Shown here: positions 36,301-48,728 of the stretch, piece after piece | Layout of the letters: every line of letters starts with the position of its first letter | Position numbering within the stretch: position 1 is the first letter of the stretch | Origin: Pratylenchus scribneri | Lineage: Eukaryota > Nematoda > Chromadorea > Rhabditida > Pratylenchidae | Assembly (NCBI GenBank): GCA_030063045.1 | Contig: JAQSEB010000019.1 | Location: 124,001 to 188,000 of the forward strand | DNA length: 64,000 nt | Direction of reading: 5' to 3' | Notes under the pieces: generated by a model | What the model saw: the letters and a program-made list of their open reading frames with translations, nothing else | Databases searched by the model: none | Told to the model about the DNA's origin: nothing | Translations under genes and position numbers: made by a program

Positions 36301-38239
36301 ATATTTATTGGTACTTTCCCATTATCTGGGGGGAAAAGTCATTATATGGGGGGACGGGTCATTATCTGGGGGGACGGGTCATTATCTGGGGGGACGGGTC
36401 ATTATATGGGGGGACGGGTCAATATCTGGGGGGAATGGCCATTATCTGAGGGGCAAGATCTATAATATATATAGGATTATCTTCATCATCATCTTCATCA
36501 TCATCATCTTCTTCATCATCATCTTCTTCATCATCATCTTCATCATCATCATCTTCTTCATCATCATCTTCATCATCATCATCTTCATCATCATCATCAT
36601 CTCATCATCATCATCTCATCATCATCATCTCATCATCATCATCTCATCATCATCTTCATCATCATCCTATATAATTATAGATCTTGCCCCTCATCAGATA
36701 ATGACCATTCCCCCCAGATATTGACCCGTCCCCCCAGATAATGACCCGTCCCCCCATATAATGACTTTTCCCCCCAGATAATGGGAAAGTACCTATTTAT
36801 ATTTTATTTTATTTTTATATTAATTTTAATCTTAAATTTAATTTTATATTAATTGTGAATATTTCTTACACTCCAAGGCAATTCAATGCGAATGGATTTG
36901 AACAAATAGTAGACGACCCAAGTGAGGATGACATTATAATAAAGGCCAACAAGGAAGGAGACGACTGCGGCCGAAACACCGACGCCTAAATGCGCAAAAA
37001 TAATTTAATTAATTTAAAATAATTTATTTTGCCTCCAAGATATGGATGAATTGCATTCCAAACACCAATTGGCCCAGTCCTCAACCTTTGGCCAATGCCC
37101 AGCTCAATGAGGAAAAGAGGGATGCCCTCGACCACCATCATCTAAAATTTAAATTATATTTTATTGATATTATATTTATAATTTACAATCAAATAGGGAA
37201 TCAAAAAGGCGCCGCCCCCATTTTTCTGCAGCAGAAATGGAAAACGCCAAACATTGCCTGAACAATGTGTAAAATTTATTTAATTTATTTTTGTTTTTGC
37301 TGACCAAATCCGACGGCATATGAAATGACGCCCATGAAGAATTGCATTTTATTGTCCCATTCTTCGCGGCCATCGTCGGAAATGTCCTTTAAAAATATGT
37401 GAATTATTTCACAGTCCATACATTTCCTCAATTTATTCCAGCAGGATATTCCCAGCTTTGCGCCGGAATAACTTAACTCCATTTATAATAACTCAACAAG
37501 GATTGAATTAAATTCAATGAATTTAATTTAAAATTAAAGAGTGGACTTTTGGCAATCAAAAGAATATTAATTTTATTTAAATTGATTCAAAATTTATGAA
37601 TTTATGCCCAAATAACAACAGAACAATTAACTATTCCATTGTATGATTATTTTATTTGATTTTTGAGCATAACTCGAAAAATTTTGAATCATTTTAAATA
37701 AAATTAATATTTATTAAATAGCCAAGATAAGATCATAAAAATTCTTTCTATCCTTGATGAGTTATTATAAACGGCAGCAAGTTGGCCCGAAGCTAATTTA
37801 GTCTGTTCCCTTGCCCATTTGGCCTCACCATCATATCACTGCTTGACCCATTTTGTCCTTCCTCCAACAAATTCGGCTCAATAGCCACCGATTCTGAGCT
37901 GAACATCACCCGGCTGCTCAATTTACTTTGGCCCATTGGCAAAGAGCCTGTCCCAAATTCGTTGTCCGAAGGTGAGGGCGATGAACTTCCCTTGCGGCCA
38001 TTCATCTGTAGAAAAAAAATTTTAATTTTTAAATAATATTTAATTTAAAATATTTTTCAATATTTTCAATATTTAATATTTTAAATTGCCTTTTGATGAT
38101 TGCCCAAAAGTCGATGGCTTTGTTCCTCCGGTGGTTGCAACAATCCAATGCCGCTGGCATTATTCAACGAATTGTGGGGCGGTCCATTCCCATTTCCTTT
38201 TGCCTTTTTGGCATTGATGGAATTTGTTGTTGATGACAT
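30383..38239 (-). CDS. SLC6-family Na+-coupled transporter, B0AT-like (neutral amino acid type)
   Basis: Twenty-one exons join in consistent phase to about 880 aa: 38239-38090, 38005-37829, 37386-37305, 37257-37187, 37141-37033, 36985-36870, 36281-36181, 36136-36028, 35599-35489, 34648-34609, 34554-34516, 34342-34180, 33736-33656, 33609-33414, 32829-32665, 32620-32468, 32416-32306, 32266-32126, 31604-31477, 31426-31270 and 30625-30383. TM1 has the SLC6 signature [22 protein letters not shown]3 is [17 protein letters not shown], the TM6 region is [17 protein letters not shown], then [16 protein letters not shown]. The large loop carries NGSNVTEC, a potential glycosylation site. The SYNP..NNC pattern and [13 protein letters not shown] match the SLC6A15-20 branch best, so amino acids are the likely substrate. 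Long N- and C-terminal tails (Ser/Asn and His/Gly rich) exceed the family length. Introns 1 and 5 need GC donors. Confidence 0.9.
33776..34167. mobile_element. About 390-bp MITE, copy 1, in an SLC6 intron
   Basis: Ends gaatccgacgcgtctaaatc..gaggag and ctcttgactccgatgcgtctgatcc are inverted repeats. Internal paired blocks aaaaattataattttatgcc / ggtataaaaattattatttttgg and an inner pair around gatgccgattaaaacgg / ggcatcggtc give a nested hairpin. It ends about 13 bp from the donor of the exon ending at 34180. It matches 60990-61398. Confidence 0.8.
35650..35990 (+). repeat. Dispersed repeat, 'cataactttctggcc' family, copy 2
   Basis: Motif order: tttttaagtgaatattagcttta, gcaaatttaatgcca, cactgattgat, cgaaatagg, gtcataactttctattggcc. 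Located in an SLC6 intron. Confidence 0.6.
36310..36795. mobile_element. Long hairpin of 20-bp repeats around a TCATCATCT microsatellite
   Basis: The left arm has seven units of cattatctggggggacgggt type. The right arm has the same series as its reverse complement with two fewer units. Both outer ends read ggtactttccc / gggaaagtacc. The centre (about 36480-36665) is tcatcatct repeats, bordered by aagatctataat and its mirror. It lies in an SLC6 intron and has no coding role. Confidence 0.9.
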
Positions 38240-41200
38240 TTCTTACTCCAAAATATCACAAAATAATGTATTAAAAATTACAATAAAACAATTTTTAAAT
38301 AATTTCCTGGAAATTAAAAAATAATTAAATTTATTAAAATTGAATAATTTGCGTAGAAATAAAGGGAATAATTGGCCAATTTGAATGAAATGAACGGTAA
38401 AAAATATTTTGATTAGAGGTAGACCAATAAAAATAGGAATTAGCCTAGAAGTTTCCTTTTTAATTTTAGAATTTTTATAGGCAAATAAAAATATAGGAAG
38501 GAAAAAATTGGGCATGGATAAAGCCACAACATCGGTTTTTGGGCAACAAATGGCCATAAAACATTGGGCGCCAGCCGGAACACTGCTGATACCCATTTTT
38601 TTTTTGATGATTGGCGCCAGCCGCCCAAAAATAATGGGTAAATCAAACTGATAAGAATGAATTTGATTATTTGGGTAATATTATTATTTAGATGGGGTTG
38701 GGGAATATGTACAAACCAGCAGTAGAGAAAGGAACTGACGTTTTGAGTCCAACGATTGATATGTAAAGAATTTGAATGTTTTTGTTGGCAAATCAACAAT
38801 TCAAAATCAGTAAAGAGAGATGGGTGGGAGGAAACAAAATGTTTATGGTATATTGGGTCTTGGGTGAGCCAAATGGGATTCCGTAACGAACGGAATTGAA
38901 TGGAATTTTTTGAAATTCCGAAGGATTAAACGGTTTAGACTTTAAAGATAGTTGGATCGATTGAGGCTTCTGTTGCGGTTGGCCAATTTCGTCTTCATGA
39001 GGAATATGGGGATTGGGAGAAAAAGAAATGGATAGAATGGGCCAATTGGGGAATGGATCGATTGAACAGATAGGTTGGCATTGGATCAAGCAAACGATTG
39101 GCCAAATGGCTTAAAGGGAATATTGGGAAAAGATAGGGGAAATAGAGTAGAAACATTGCATAGACTATGAAAATAGGAAGATGAGGAGATTGAGAAGGTG
39201 AAGGATGATGAAGAGGAGGATGAAAAAGGAGATGATGTTGAGGAGGAAGAGGAAGAAGCGGCAAACAATTTGGAAATATTTTTATTTAGGATATTTTTAA
39301 TTGCAAAATGGATAATGTGAAATTAATTTTATTATTGATGAGTTGGAAGAAGGTGGGGGAGGATTATCTGAGAAGAAAAGGAAGATGAAGATGAGGAATG
39401 GAAGGATAAATGATGAAACGGAAAGTGGAGGGGATGAGTAAGGGGGATGAGGGAAGAGAGGAATTATTGGCGGATTGGATAAGCCAAATTGAAAATCCTC
39501 AATCCATCCCCAGCCGCTTAACCTGCAAATCCATGGCCAAACTAAAAGCAGAGAAATGAATATGAGAGAATGATTGGAAAACAGGAGGCATCATGTGTCC
39601 CCCACCAAAAATGTGCCAGCCGCTTCAACTCGATGAGAAGCGGGCGGGTGGATGGGATGATTTTGTCTGCCTTTTGTTTTGGCTTATTTCATTTACGGTT
39701 TGATAGGTGAGTTGTGCTGCTGTTTGATTAGCCGCTCAAGCATTCCGCATTCACCAAACGCACGGAATGGGTAGGAATGGGAAAGAAGGATTGATTCAGT
39801 TTTTAGAAAAAAGGGGGATTTTTTAATACCCATGGGCTTAAATAAATAATTGCCACTAACGAAGTAGGGGTATGAATTAATTGGATGGGGCTGTGGGGGT
39901 AAATGGGAATTGGGAATGGAGCCAAACGGAAATTGAGGGGGAAAAGGATTTGTGGCCAAAGGATGGAGGGGAGTAGGTAGTAGGATTAATCGATCGAGAA
40001 TCGACCCATGTGATTGGGGAGGGAGTGGAATCACAATTCACAATGTCAAATCAAAGGGAGTAGAGAGAAAATGTTCGCCAAAAAAATGTGTTTTTCCCTT
40101 TCCGGAAAATGTTGGCCAAAAAAATGTGTTTTTCTTTCCGAAAAATGTTCGCCACTTATTGTTGGCATTTTTAAATAAATATAATCGAGATTGATTTGAT
40201 TTTAATAATTTAAATAAAAAATTAAAAAATAAAGTAAAATGCTGAAGGAAAACACATGAAATTTTGCTGAATGGGAAAGGAAATGGGCAATATTTTTGAC
40301 TCATTTTTGATGGAAGAGGAATGAGCCACCCAGCAGCAGGATGGAATGGCAAAATTGGCTTTGGATGGACATTCACCAAAAAGATGGAGGAGGGACCAAA
40401 ACAGTTGGCCATCAGGGCTCGGGGGTGGAGGAATGGACAAGGCAACGGCGGACATTGGCCAAGCCATCGGCCATTTGGCCTATTCATCGTCTTCTTTTTT
40501 GAATGTGCTTTGGATTGGAAGGAGAAATGGATGGCGCTGAGAAAGACGAGGGTGGGGGATGCATTTTTTGCTTGCTACCAGCCGCTGCTTCTTTCCCAGT
40601 CCCAACATTTGGAATCCAAATGGAATAAATTTGTGCAGTAAAGCCAAATTGCAGCTGCATTTTGTGAGGAATGGAATCAATACAAATATTTTTGTTGGGA
40701 TTGGAGTGAATTAAATTTTTAAACAAATTAAATAAAACAAATTTATTTTGACATGATTTTTGAAAGAGGGGGAAAATTAGCCTATGCGCGAGCCAAAATT
40801 ACCAAACGAAAATGGCTGTTTTAATGAGAATTCATCTGGGGTAAAACTGAGGATAAAATCCACATTTAATTAAATTTGTCCCGAAAGTAGAAAATTATTT
40901 TAAAATTGTTTGTTTTTAAACAAAAAAATGATATTTTATGGCAAAAATCATAGTCTGCTGGTGAGAATTTGTCTATTATTCTCATTTTTTGTTTGTCTTA
41001 TAATTTTGCGAAACCTAGTAACCAAAATTTGAAGGCAGCTAAGAATAGCTATAGAAGAAAAAAAAGAATAAATATATTGTTGAAAATGCAATTTAATTTA
41101 GTGGGAATGAGAATTATTGAAAAGGTGAATTTAATTTTAGAATAGTGTTTTCAAATTAAATTCACTTTTTTTTGCTTGGATTGAATAAAAATTGTTTAAA

Positions 41201-42840
41201 CCAAAATGGAATGGGAAAATTTTGGGATGGGAGGCATGGGAATGTGGATGTGGAATGATGTGGAGGAAAAGGGAAGGGCAAAAGGCACGTTGTTCTAGCA
41301 GGGAAAATTAATGGACTTGTTTATTAGTTTAGGGCCTTTGTTGGCCTACCGTCTGCTGGCTGATGGTCAGCCGATTAAATTCAATGTTTTTAGCAGGGAA
41401 TGTGTTCGTCGCCTTTATTATCGCATCGAAAAATCAGTAAAATATTTTTCAAAATGAAATTAATGGAAAATAATATTTTTATGACGAAAATAAGAAAAAG
41501 GGCAAAGAGCAAAAAATACATTATTGAGATGAAAATATGACAAAAAGTGCATTTGACGGAGGGAAAAATGATGGCATTTTTTAATGGAAAAGTTAAATGT
41601 GGAAAATGCAAAAAAATGGGATGAAAATTTGCATAATTTTTGAAGGTTTTTATATTCAAAATTGAACGGCAATTTTTATTTAAAAAAGGCAAAGAATTTT
41701 AGAAATTTGAAGAAATTTGACCAATTTTATTTTTGAAAATGGAACAGAGTATTTTTTGGCCAAAAAGTTGGATAAAAGATTAAGCAGGAAATGCGAATGG
41801 GAAATTTTATTTTAAAGGTTTTTGTGGAAGGGAATGGAAAAAATGGCGCGCAATCAAATTTGAAATTTTCTTTTCATTATTTTGACTGGAAAATTCACTA
41901 GCCGAAAAAATATTGCCTTAGAATGGGAGTGTTGCACAGCTGCGCTTTCCATTCAATTCAATGGAAATGGTGGTCGAAAGAACTAATTTGAGTAAAAAGC
42001 TGTTGGGTTGGGTATTGGTGGGGGAATATGCCCTTCGCCGGAGGCACAAACAATTTTCATCGGCCACCGCGCCGTTCCGTTTTTTTCGCCTCCACAAATG
42101 GTTGGCGGTGGCGCCGCTCGCAGTCCTTTACCCTCCCCCTTCCCCCGAGGCGCTGCTCTATGCGCTCGGCTGGTTTGAAGAATTTGAGATGGCAGAATAT
42201 ATTCATCAGAGCAGCCAGCCAGCAGAGTAGATGAAAGGCAAATGATGGAGCAAAGAAGGGTAGCATTAGGAGGAATAGGGGGAATAAAGAGAATGAAAAT
42301 GAAGAGAAGGGGAAGGCAGCATTGGGCCAAAGGAAAAGCGGACGATGAAGCCGTGGCCAAAGCCTAAAGCCAACTACCCCTTTCCTTCCCTTCTCCATAT
42401 TTCGTATTTCCCATTCCCATTGCCTTTGCATTTTGTGATGAAGGGGAAGGGAGGGATGAAGACCAAAGTGAAAGTGTGGGAGGTGGCCATGGACATAGAA
42501 CGGCGGCAAATGGAGCCGGCTGCCTCAAAAGAATGAAAGAAGGAAAGTGGGTGGGTTGGCCAAAAGAGAGGGGTCTTGAGAGGAGTAGGGGGGGACTTGG
42601 CCAAACTAACCGCGGGCCGACGGACGCCGCCACTCCCGTGGGGACCGGGGGTGGGGGGAGGAAAAGCTACTGAAGGGAAGGAAGGAGGAGAGAATTTAGG
42701 AGTGAATGACGCAATTATAGTTTGGGGAAAAGCAAATTGGTTGGATTGGGTGAAAGCAAATTGGGAATATTAGGGTCAAATTGATGATAGGGAGGATGGC
42801 AAACAATTTAAGGGAAAAATTAACCAAAAAAATAATCAAA
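38240..42840. other. No gene supported; purine-rich + strand
   Basis: From about 38.8 kb onward the + strand is strongly biased to G and A (ggaagatgaagatgagga-type runs). The frames that open on either strand are low-complexity Pro/Ser/Phe translations. A two-copy direct repeat (aaaatgttcgccaaaaaaat) lies at about 40064-40150. The first few hundred bases may include the SLC6 promoter; no specific element is recognisable. Confidence 0.5.
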
Positions 42841-42844
42841 ATAC

Positions 42845-43150
42845 AAAGTTTTAGGTGAGTTGCGCAATTACTTATGTGAATTAGATCAAATTTTCAAGTG
42901 AATAGTTGGCTTTAATGTATGCAAATTTGGTAACATTTTAAAGCCACTGATTGGGCTGATGAATTGTTTTGATAAAGAATTAGTAGATTTAATCAAAATT
43001 ACAAAAAGTTATAACCAAAAAGGAGACGAAATAGCCGAGAATTGGGCAATTTTTGTTTTTATGGCCATAACTTTCTGGCCAATTATGTTTTTGATCAAAC
43101 ATTTTGATATCAAAATTCCCTAAAGAAAGAGCTTAATATTAAGATATGAG
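42845..43150 (+). repeat. Dispersed repeat, 'cataactttctggcc' family, copy 3
   Basis: Motif order: ttttcaagtgaatagttggcttta, gcaaatttggtaaca, cactgattgggct, cgaaatagcc, ggccataactttctggcc, gatatgag. Intergenic. Confidence 0.6.
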
Positions 43151-46100
43151 AAGCCAAAATAGGTTGCTAAAATTGAGGAACCATCGAAAAATATTTGAAT
43201 TGAACATAAAAATGTGTGAAGAAATTGGAAGAATCAAAGAGCAAAAATAAATTGCGCAAAAATATTTGGGGGATGGGATGGGAAAATGTGTGTCGGCGGT
43301 CGGCGGCAACATTTGATGGGGCGAATGGATGGACACTGGAAGGGACGACATTTTCCCAAACACAAAGTTCCCCAGTCAGGAGAAAGGAGGGCTGATCAAA
43401 AGCTAAAATGCAAACATTGGAGATGGGAGGCTTTTTATTTGTGTTGTAATGAATGGAATTAATAGAGGGAAAAGTAACTGCGCAATGAACACCCAAAAAT
43501 AAATCCAGAAAGTGAATAAAAATGGGATTTATGTCAGCTGAATTTATGAATGTGATTTTGTGGGATTATTCTGGAATAAAAAAAAAGTACAAATAATTGT
43601 GTCATTTGATGCAAAATTAGATTTAATAATAAATTAATTTATTTTTTCGAGATTAGAATGAATGAATGTGAAAATCCTTAAAAGATATCCAAGGAGAGGG
43701 AAGGAATTTGTCCCCTTATTAGAGGGGAGGGGAGGGGTTATTCTCTGGAATGAAAAGGTGTAAAATTCAAATGGATATCATTTGATGAAACATTCATTTA
43801 ATAATAAATTTATTTGAAAAATGAAAAGCTTTTCATCTCAAAGGAATTGTGAGGGGCGGAAGGACTTTGCCCTCATCAGATTTCCTTCATTTTCGACGGC
43901 AAAACATATTCATATCCCCCTTCATTTTCTAACATTATCCCCCCTTACAATTTCCGTCCCCATTTCCCCTCTTTTGGTTGCCATTGGCGGATAGACTCTC
44001 AGAAACAAACAAGAAGGATGAAAAGGCCAATCTTACATAAGCCAAAAGTCAATGAATTTTTAATGGCAGCACAGAAATGGTAGAAAAAAAGTTTAAAGCT
44101 TTAAAGACAATATTGTTGATGAAAATGTAAGGATAATGGAAAAGGTAAAGGGCACTTTTAGTGTAATTTTTCCCAATGAATCGCGTGTATCCTTAAATTT
44201 GTTTTCAATTTGAATTAACCTTTGAAAATCACAGTAAAAATGTGCAAAAAAAAAGAATGATGGGATTGCGGTGGGGGACTAATTGAAAAGAGAAAATGGG
44301 AATGAAACGTAAAAGCATTTAGATTGGATTGGAAAGATAAAGCCAAAGAAAAGTGGCTGGGAGATCGGAGGGATCAAAGTTTACCTCCACACACTTTTTT
44401 GTGAGCCTCTCTTCTTTTGATCATCCGAAGCAGCCGACATTTTTGCCCTTTGGATGGGTAGGTGAATGTGATTTTTGCGTGGGGAAATGAAGAGTAGAAT
44501 TTTTTTTTGAACATTGCTTTTTTGAATGGAAAAAATGATAGTGATGGGGCAGATGGCAATTTGCTTGCAAAATTGAATCGAATTTTAAGGCAAAAAATTC
44601 ATAAAATTAAAGGCACAAATTTTGGGGAATATTTGATAGAGTATGAATAAAAAAGTAGGCCAATAATAAAAAAAAGGTTGTACTTTTGCCAATGATGTGT
44701 CATTATTGCCATTTTTGTTCGGTTAGCCACTTTTTCTCATTATAGGATAAACCCTGGAAGAATATGTTTTTTCTTTTGGCTTTTCTTTGCATTCATCACA
44801 AATTTCCCCCGATCAAATTACTAGAGGGAATTGGAATAGGGGAAAATGGAGTAGGAACAAAGTTCATTGAAAAATGAGATAAAAATGAAATTGTGCTTTG
44901 TTAAGTGAAAAATGCCTAAAAATGCCTAAAAAGTGTGAAATTTAAATAAATAAATATTCCCTAAAAATTTTGGCGCAGCTGTGCAAAAAATGACGAGAAA
45001 ATTTGGAAACATTTTAAAATGGAGAGAGAGAATATTTTGCTCAAATTTGAGGCCAAAACAAATGGAATGGAATGGTTTTTTAACGAATTGGCATTTGGGA
45101 ATGAGACAAATGGAACCAAAAAAATGCACAGGGAAAAATTTGAGTATGGAAAAGAATTGTTGGAGGGGAAAATTGTGGGAGGACTGGGAATGGCGTGGCC
45201 AACGGAATTGGCCGAATAGTGTGGATGAAGGAAGGAATAGAGGGTGGCGAGGGTGTGAAGAAAAGAGGAGGAATTTGGCTGAACCCCGAAACACGAAGGA
45301 ATAGGAGGAATAGGGAATTGGGCCAAGTAGGGCCCAAAAGGCGCGTGACGAACATAAAAATATGGAAAAGGGGGGGGGGGAATTTAGGGAGAAAGTTTGG
45401 GGATTGGAGGGGAAATTTTGAAGTGGTTGATTGGCAGTAAGGAACACACTAAAATGACACCATTTTTATTTGTTTGGGAAATGAAGAGGGTGAAAAATTG
45501 TTTGGCAAAGAATTTATTGTGTGTTATTTGGAAAATGGCTGAAGGAATTGGAAATTGAATTTTTGATGATTAATGAATGAATGAATTGATGGATGGAATT
45601 GACGCCCAATTTTGAATCAAAATACAAACTGGAATTGGCCAAAATGGTAAAAAAATGGAATGAACAATACAATTCCGAAAATGTCAAACAATGTTTTGAA
45701 TGGAAGGAATGGCCAAAAGCATCAATGATCAGAAGAATATGATGGTTTTGTGCTTTTTCTGCCTAAAAATTAAAAAAATCATTTATGGTTTTGTCATTTT
45801 TATTTAAGAAATGAATTTTACAGAGGATAAAAATTGTTTGGCAATATGAATCAAAGATACAGAGGGGAATGGGCCAAAATGGCTACAATGGAATGAACAT
45901 GAACAATACAAATCATTTTAGGAAAATGCCCCAAACAATGTTTTGAAAGGCAAAGGCATGGCCAAAAACATCAACGATCGGAATGATTTTCCATCGTTTA
46001 TTTTGCTTTTTCCGCCTAAAAACCCTTTTTGGTTTTGTAATTTTCTCTTCTATCCACCAAATGTTTTTCACGTGGACAAACATTTCTCCTTCAAAATATG

Positions 46101-48728
46101 GCTTCGCTCTTTCACAGGGTTTGTGGAAGCCGACCGACTGCCCCGCCGGCGGCTGGCTATTCAAAATGAAGGGAAGAAGAGGGAAGAATGGGTGGGAGCC
46201 AAGGCAACCAAAAACGCGCGCGATTCATCCCCCTTCCTCCTCCTTCCCCTCCAGCAGCCTCATTCCCCCATTTTTTGGTTCGCCGATAATTTTTTGTCCC
46301 AAAAATACAAATTTCGACACCATCAAAAATGTATGGGTGGTATTTTCTGGAGAATAAAATAATGATGATGAAATATTTTTGGATGATTGGAATGATTTGG
46401 TTATTGGTTTTTAATCAGTGAATCTTCAAAAATATAATATATTATAAAAATTAATGAATCAAATAAAAATTGAATTTATAATTTAATCCTAGGATTTGCT
46501 GAGCATTTAAAGGTCTTTTATTATGAATCAGCAAAATTGTGTACCAAAAAAAATTTTTAATTATTTTCATTTAATGGAAAAAGGAAAACAAATAATTCTT
46601 AGATGGACATTTGTCAATGCCAATTACAGAATTGTCTCTCAAATTGATGATTAATGGAAGTTGGAATAAAAATAAATTAGGAAAATAAATATTATTATTT
46701 TTTTAAAAAAATATTAATACCATTTTCAATTATTTAATATATAAAATGAATTAAATAATTTCCAAAAAGAGTTATATCAAATGGTTTTAAATGGTCTTAA
46801 ATTGTATTTAAGATTTTGTTATTAAAATGCAAATATGAAAGCTAAATTAAATTCCCAGGGAGGAGAATGAAAATAATTAATATATCTAGAAACTATATTT
46901 AGCCAACAAAAGGAGTTCATTCAGTCCAAAATGAGTAGGAATAAATTTGCTTTTTATTTAAAAATAGATAACAAAATGGTTCATTGAGATCAAATTTAGA
47001 TTGAAAATTTAAAAGACTATATGATTATATTGAATATAAATGATGCAATTTAAAGAAGAAGGATATTTTTGAAGAAATTTTTGAGAAGAGGAGAATATTG
47101 AAAATGGCCATAAAAATAAAATACATGATGAGGAAATGGCATTCTCAATTCGACCTATCTGCTGAAGACTGAAGAGGTCGGATGATTTTGGCATTTTATT
47201 TAGGCGAAATTGCTTTTGAAGTGCACTTAAAAAATCCTCAAAAAAATCCTCAAAAAATCTACTCGAGGAATTCCATTCGTATGACGAAATTTTTTAGAAA
47301 AATAAGGAAAAAAAAGGATCAAAAAACAAAAAGGAGTATAAAATGTCAAGAAAGAGAAATATGAAAATTTTAATGAAAATTATCTATTGTTGTTGAGAAA
47401 TTTTTCATGCATCTAACTCGGATCGTTTTTCCATCTAATTTATTGACAAAAAGAGTTTCCTTCGTAAATATTTTAGGGCTAGGTTTAGGGTTAGGGACTT
47501 GGCCATAAACTTGTTGAGTTATGCCAATTTATGGCCATGAGCTTTTTGGGGCCGTAACTCAGTGACCAATTGGCCAATTTAAATGAACTAAACTTCCATT
47601 AATACCTTTTTTCCTGGGCTATCGAATGGGGTATATTGAACCCTATATCCAACTCTAATACTAAAAAGTTTTCTAGGGAAACTCTTTTTTTTGCAACAAT
47701 TAGATGCAAAAAAATATTCGAATTAGATGCATGAAAGATCTTCATGTTTGGGAAAATAAGCTAGTAAATAAAAAATTTTAAAGGATAAATTCTTTTGCCC
47801 TTTTTTATTCTTTTATTGAGAGGCTTTAACCTCGATAAAAAGAATGGGCACAAACAAACAGCGGCAGACGTTTTATTGAGACTGAGACGTAAAACCTCAT
47901 AAATTCATTGTCATTGGGGCTTAAAGCCCTTCCATCCTCCCTTTCCTTCGCCTCTCTTAAAAATGTGCCCTCTTTCCGTCGGAAGGGCACAATGGCTTCA
48001 TAAACAGCCGCCGGCGGCTTCATCGACGTTTCAAAATGGCTGCTTTTCTTTGCCTGTTGGTGTGGCCAGAAGGTCGCTTTTTTCTTTGGCCTTATTATTT
48101 CAGCGGCATTAAGGAGAAATTATAGGGCAAAGGAGTCTCTGTCAATATCCTAATATACTAAATGATTGCTTTCTATTTCAATTTCATTTATATTTTAACT
48201 CTATTTAGAAAATAGATGTGAAAAAGTGCCTTTCAATTCAACGACGGCAAAGACATACAATCCTGGGCCATATGGATAATTTAATATTTTAGCCTTAAAT
48301 AATTTTTATGTTTTAGTCCAAAAATAGAATATACTCGTTTTACGGTACATATGACTACGGTAATTTTTGCTCTGCCGTAATTGAATAGTCAAATAGGGTA
48401 ATCGATGGTGCTGAACACGATGGTGGCATTGGTTCTGTATTACAGTATATGGTAAACGCTATAATCGATAGTTTCTGTATAAAACGATGAAAAAAAGTAA
48501 TTTTAGGTTAACCAATTTTGGTAGTAACATAAGATAATTTAGGGGGTGAAAAAATCTGAATACAGATACCGACAAGTACCAAATAAAAATAAGTAAACTC
48601 CTTCAAATTAATTCTTATGAGAAATAAAGAATAGAATTCTGCTGTAAAAATATTTATTTTTTCAATTTTAATTTATAAAAACATTCAAATAAAATTATAC
48701 AAATTATAAAAATAATGAAATTAATTAA
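43150..48728. other. No gene supported; continuation of the gene-poor region
   Basis: The purine bias on the + strand continues to about 45.6 kb. A small GC-richer patch near 47870-48030 opens a frame but has no protein-like features. gggttaggg at 47480 is a single short match and not a telomere array. No RNA gene was recognised. Confidence 0.45.

Noticed and set aside
36308..36724. 138-codon frame with Ile/Ser/His repeats
   Set aside because: A translation of the inverted 20-bp repeats and the TCATCATCT microsatellite within an SLC6 intron.
39000..46400. Many 60-170-codon frames on both strands
   Set aside because: Low-complexity products of purine-rich DNA, with no protein-like composition, splice context or recognisable family.
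47826..48023. 65-codon - strand frame in a GC-richer patch
   Set aside because: No signal peptide, domain or neighbouring exons; it cannot be told from chance.
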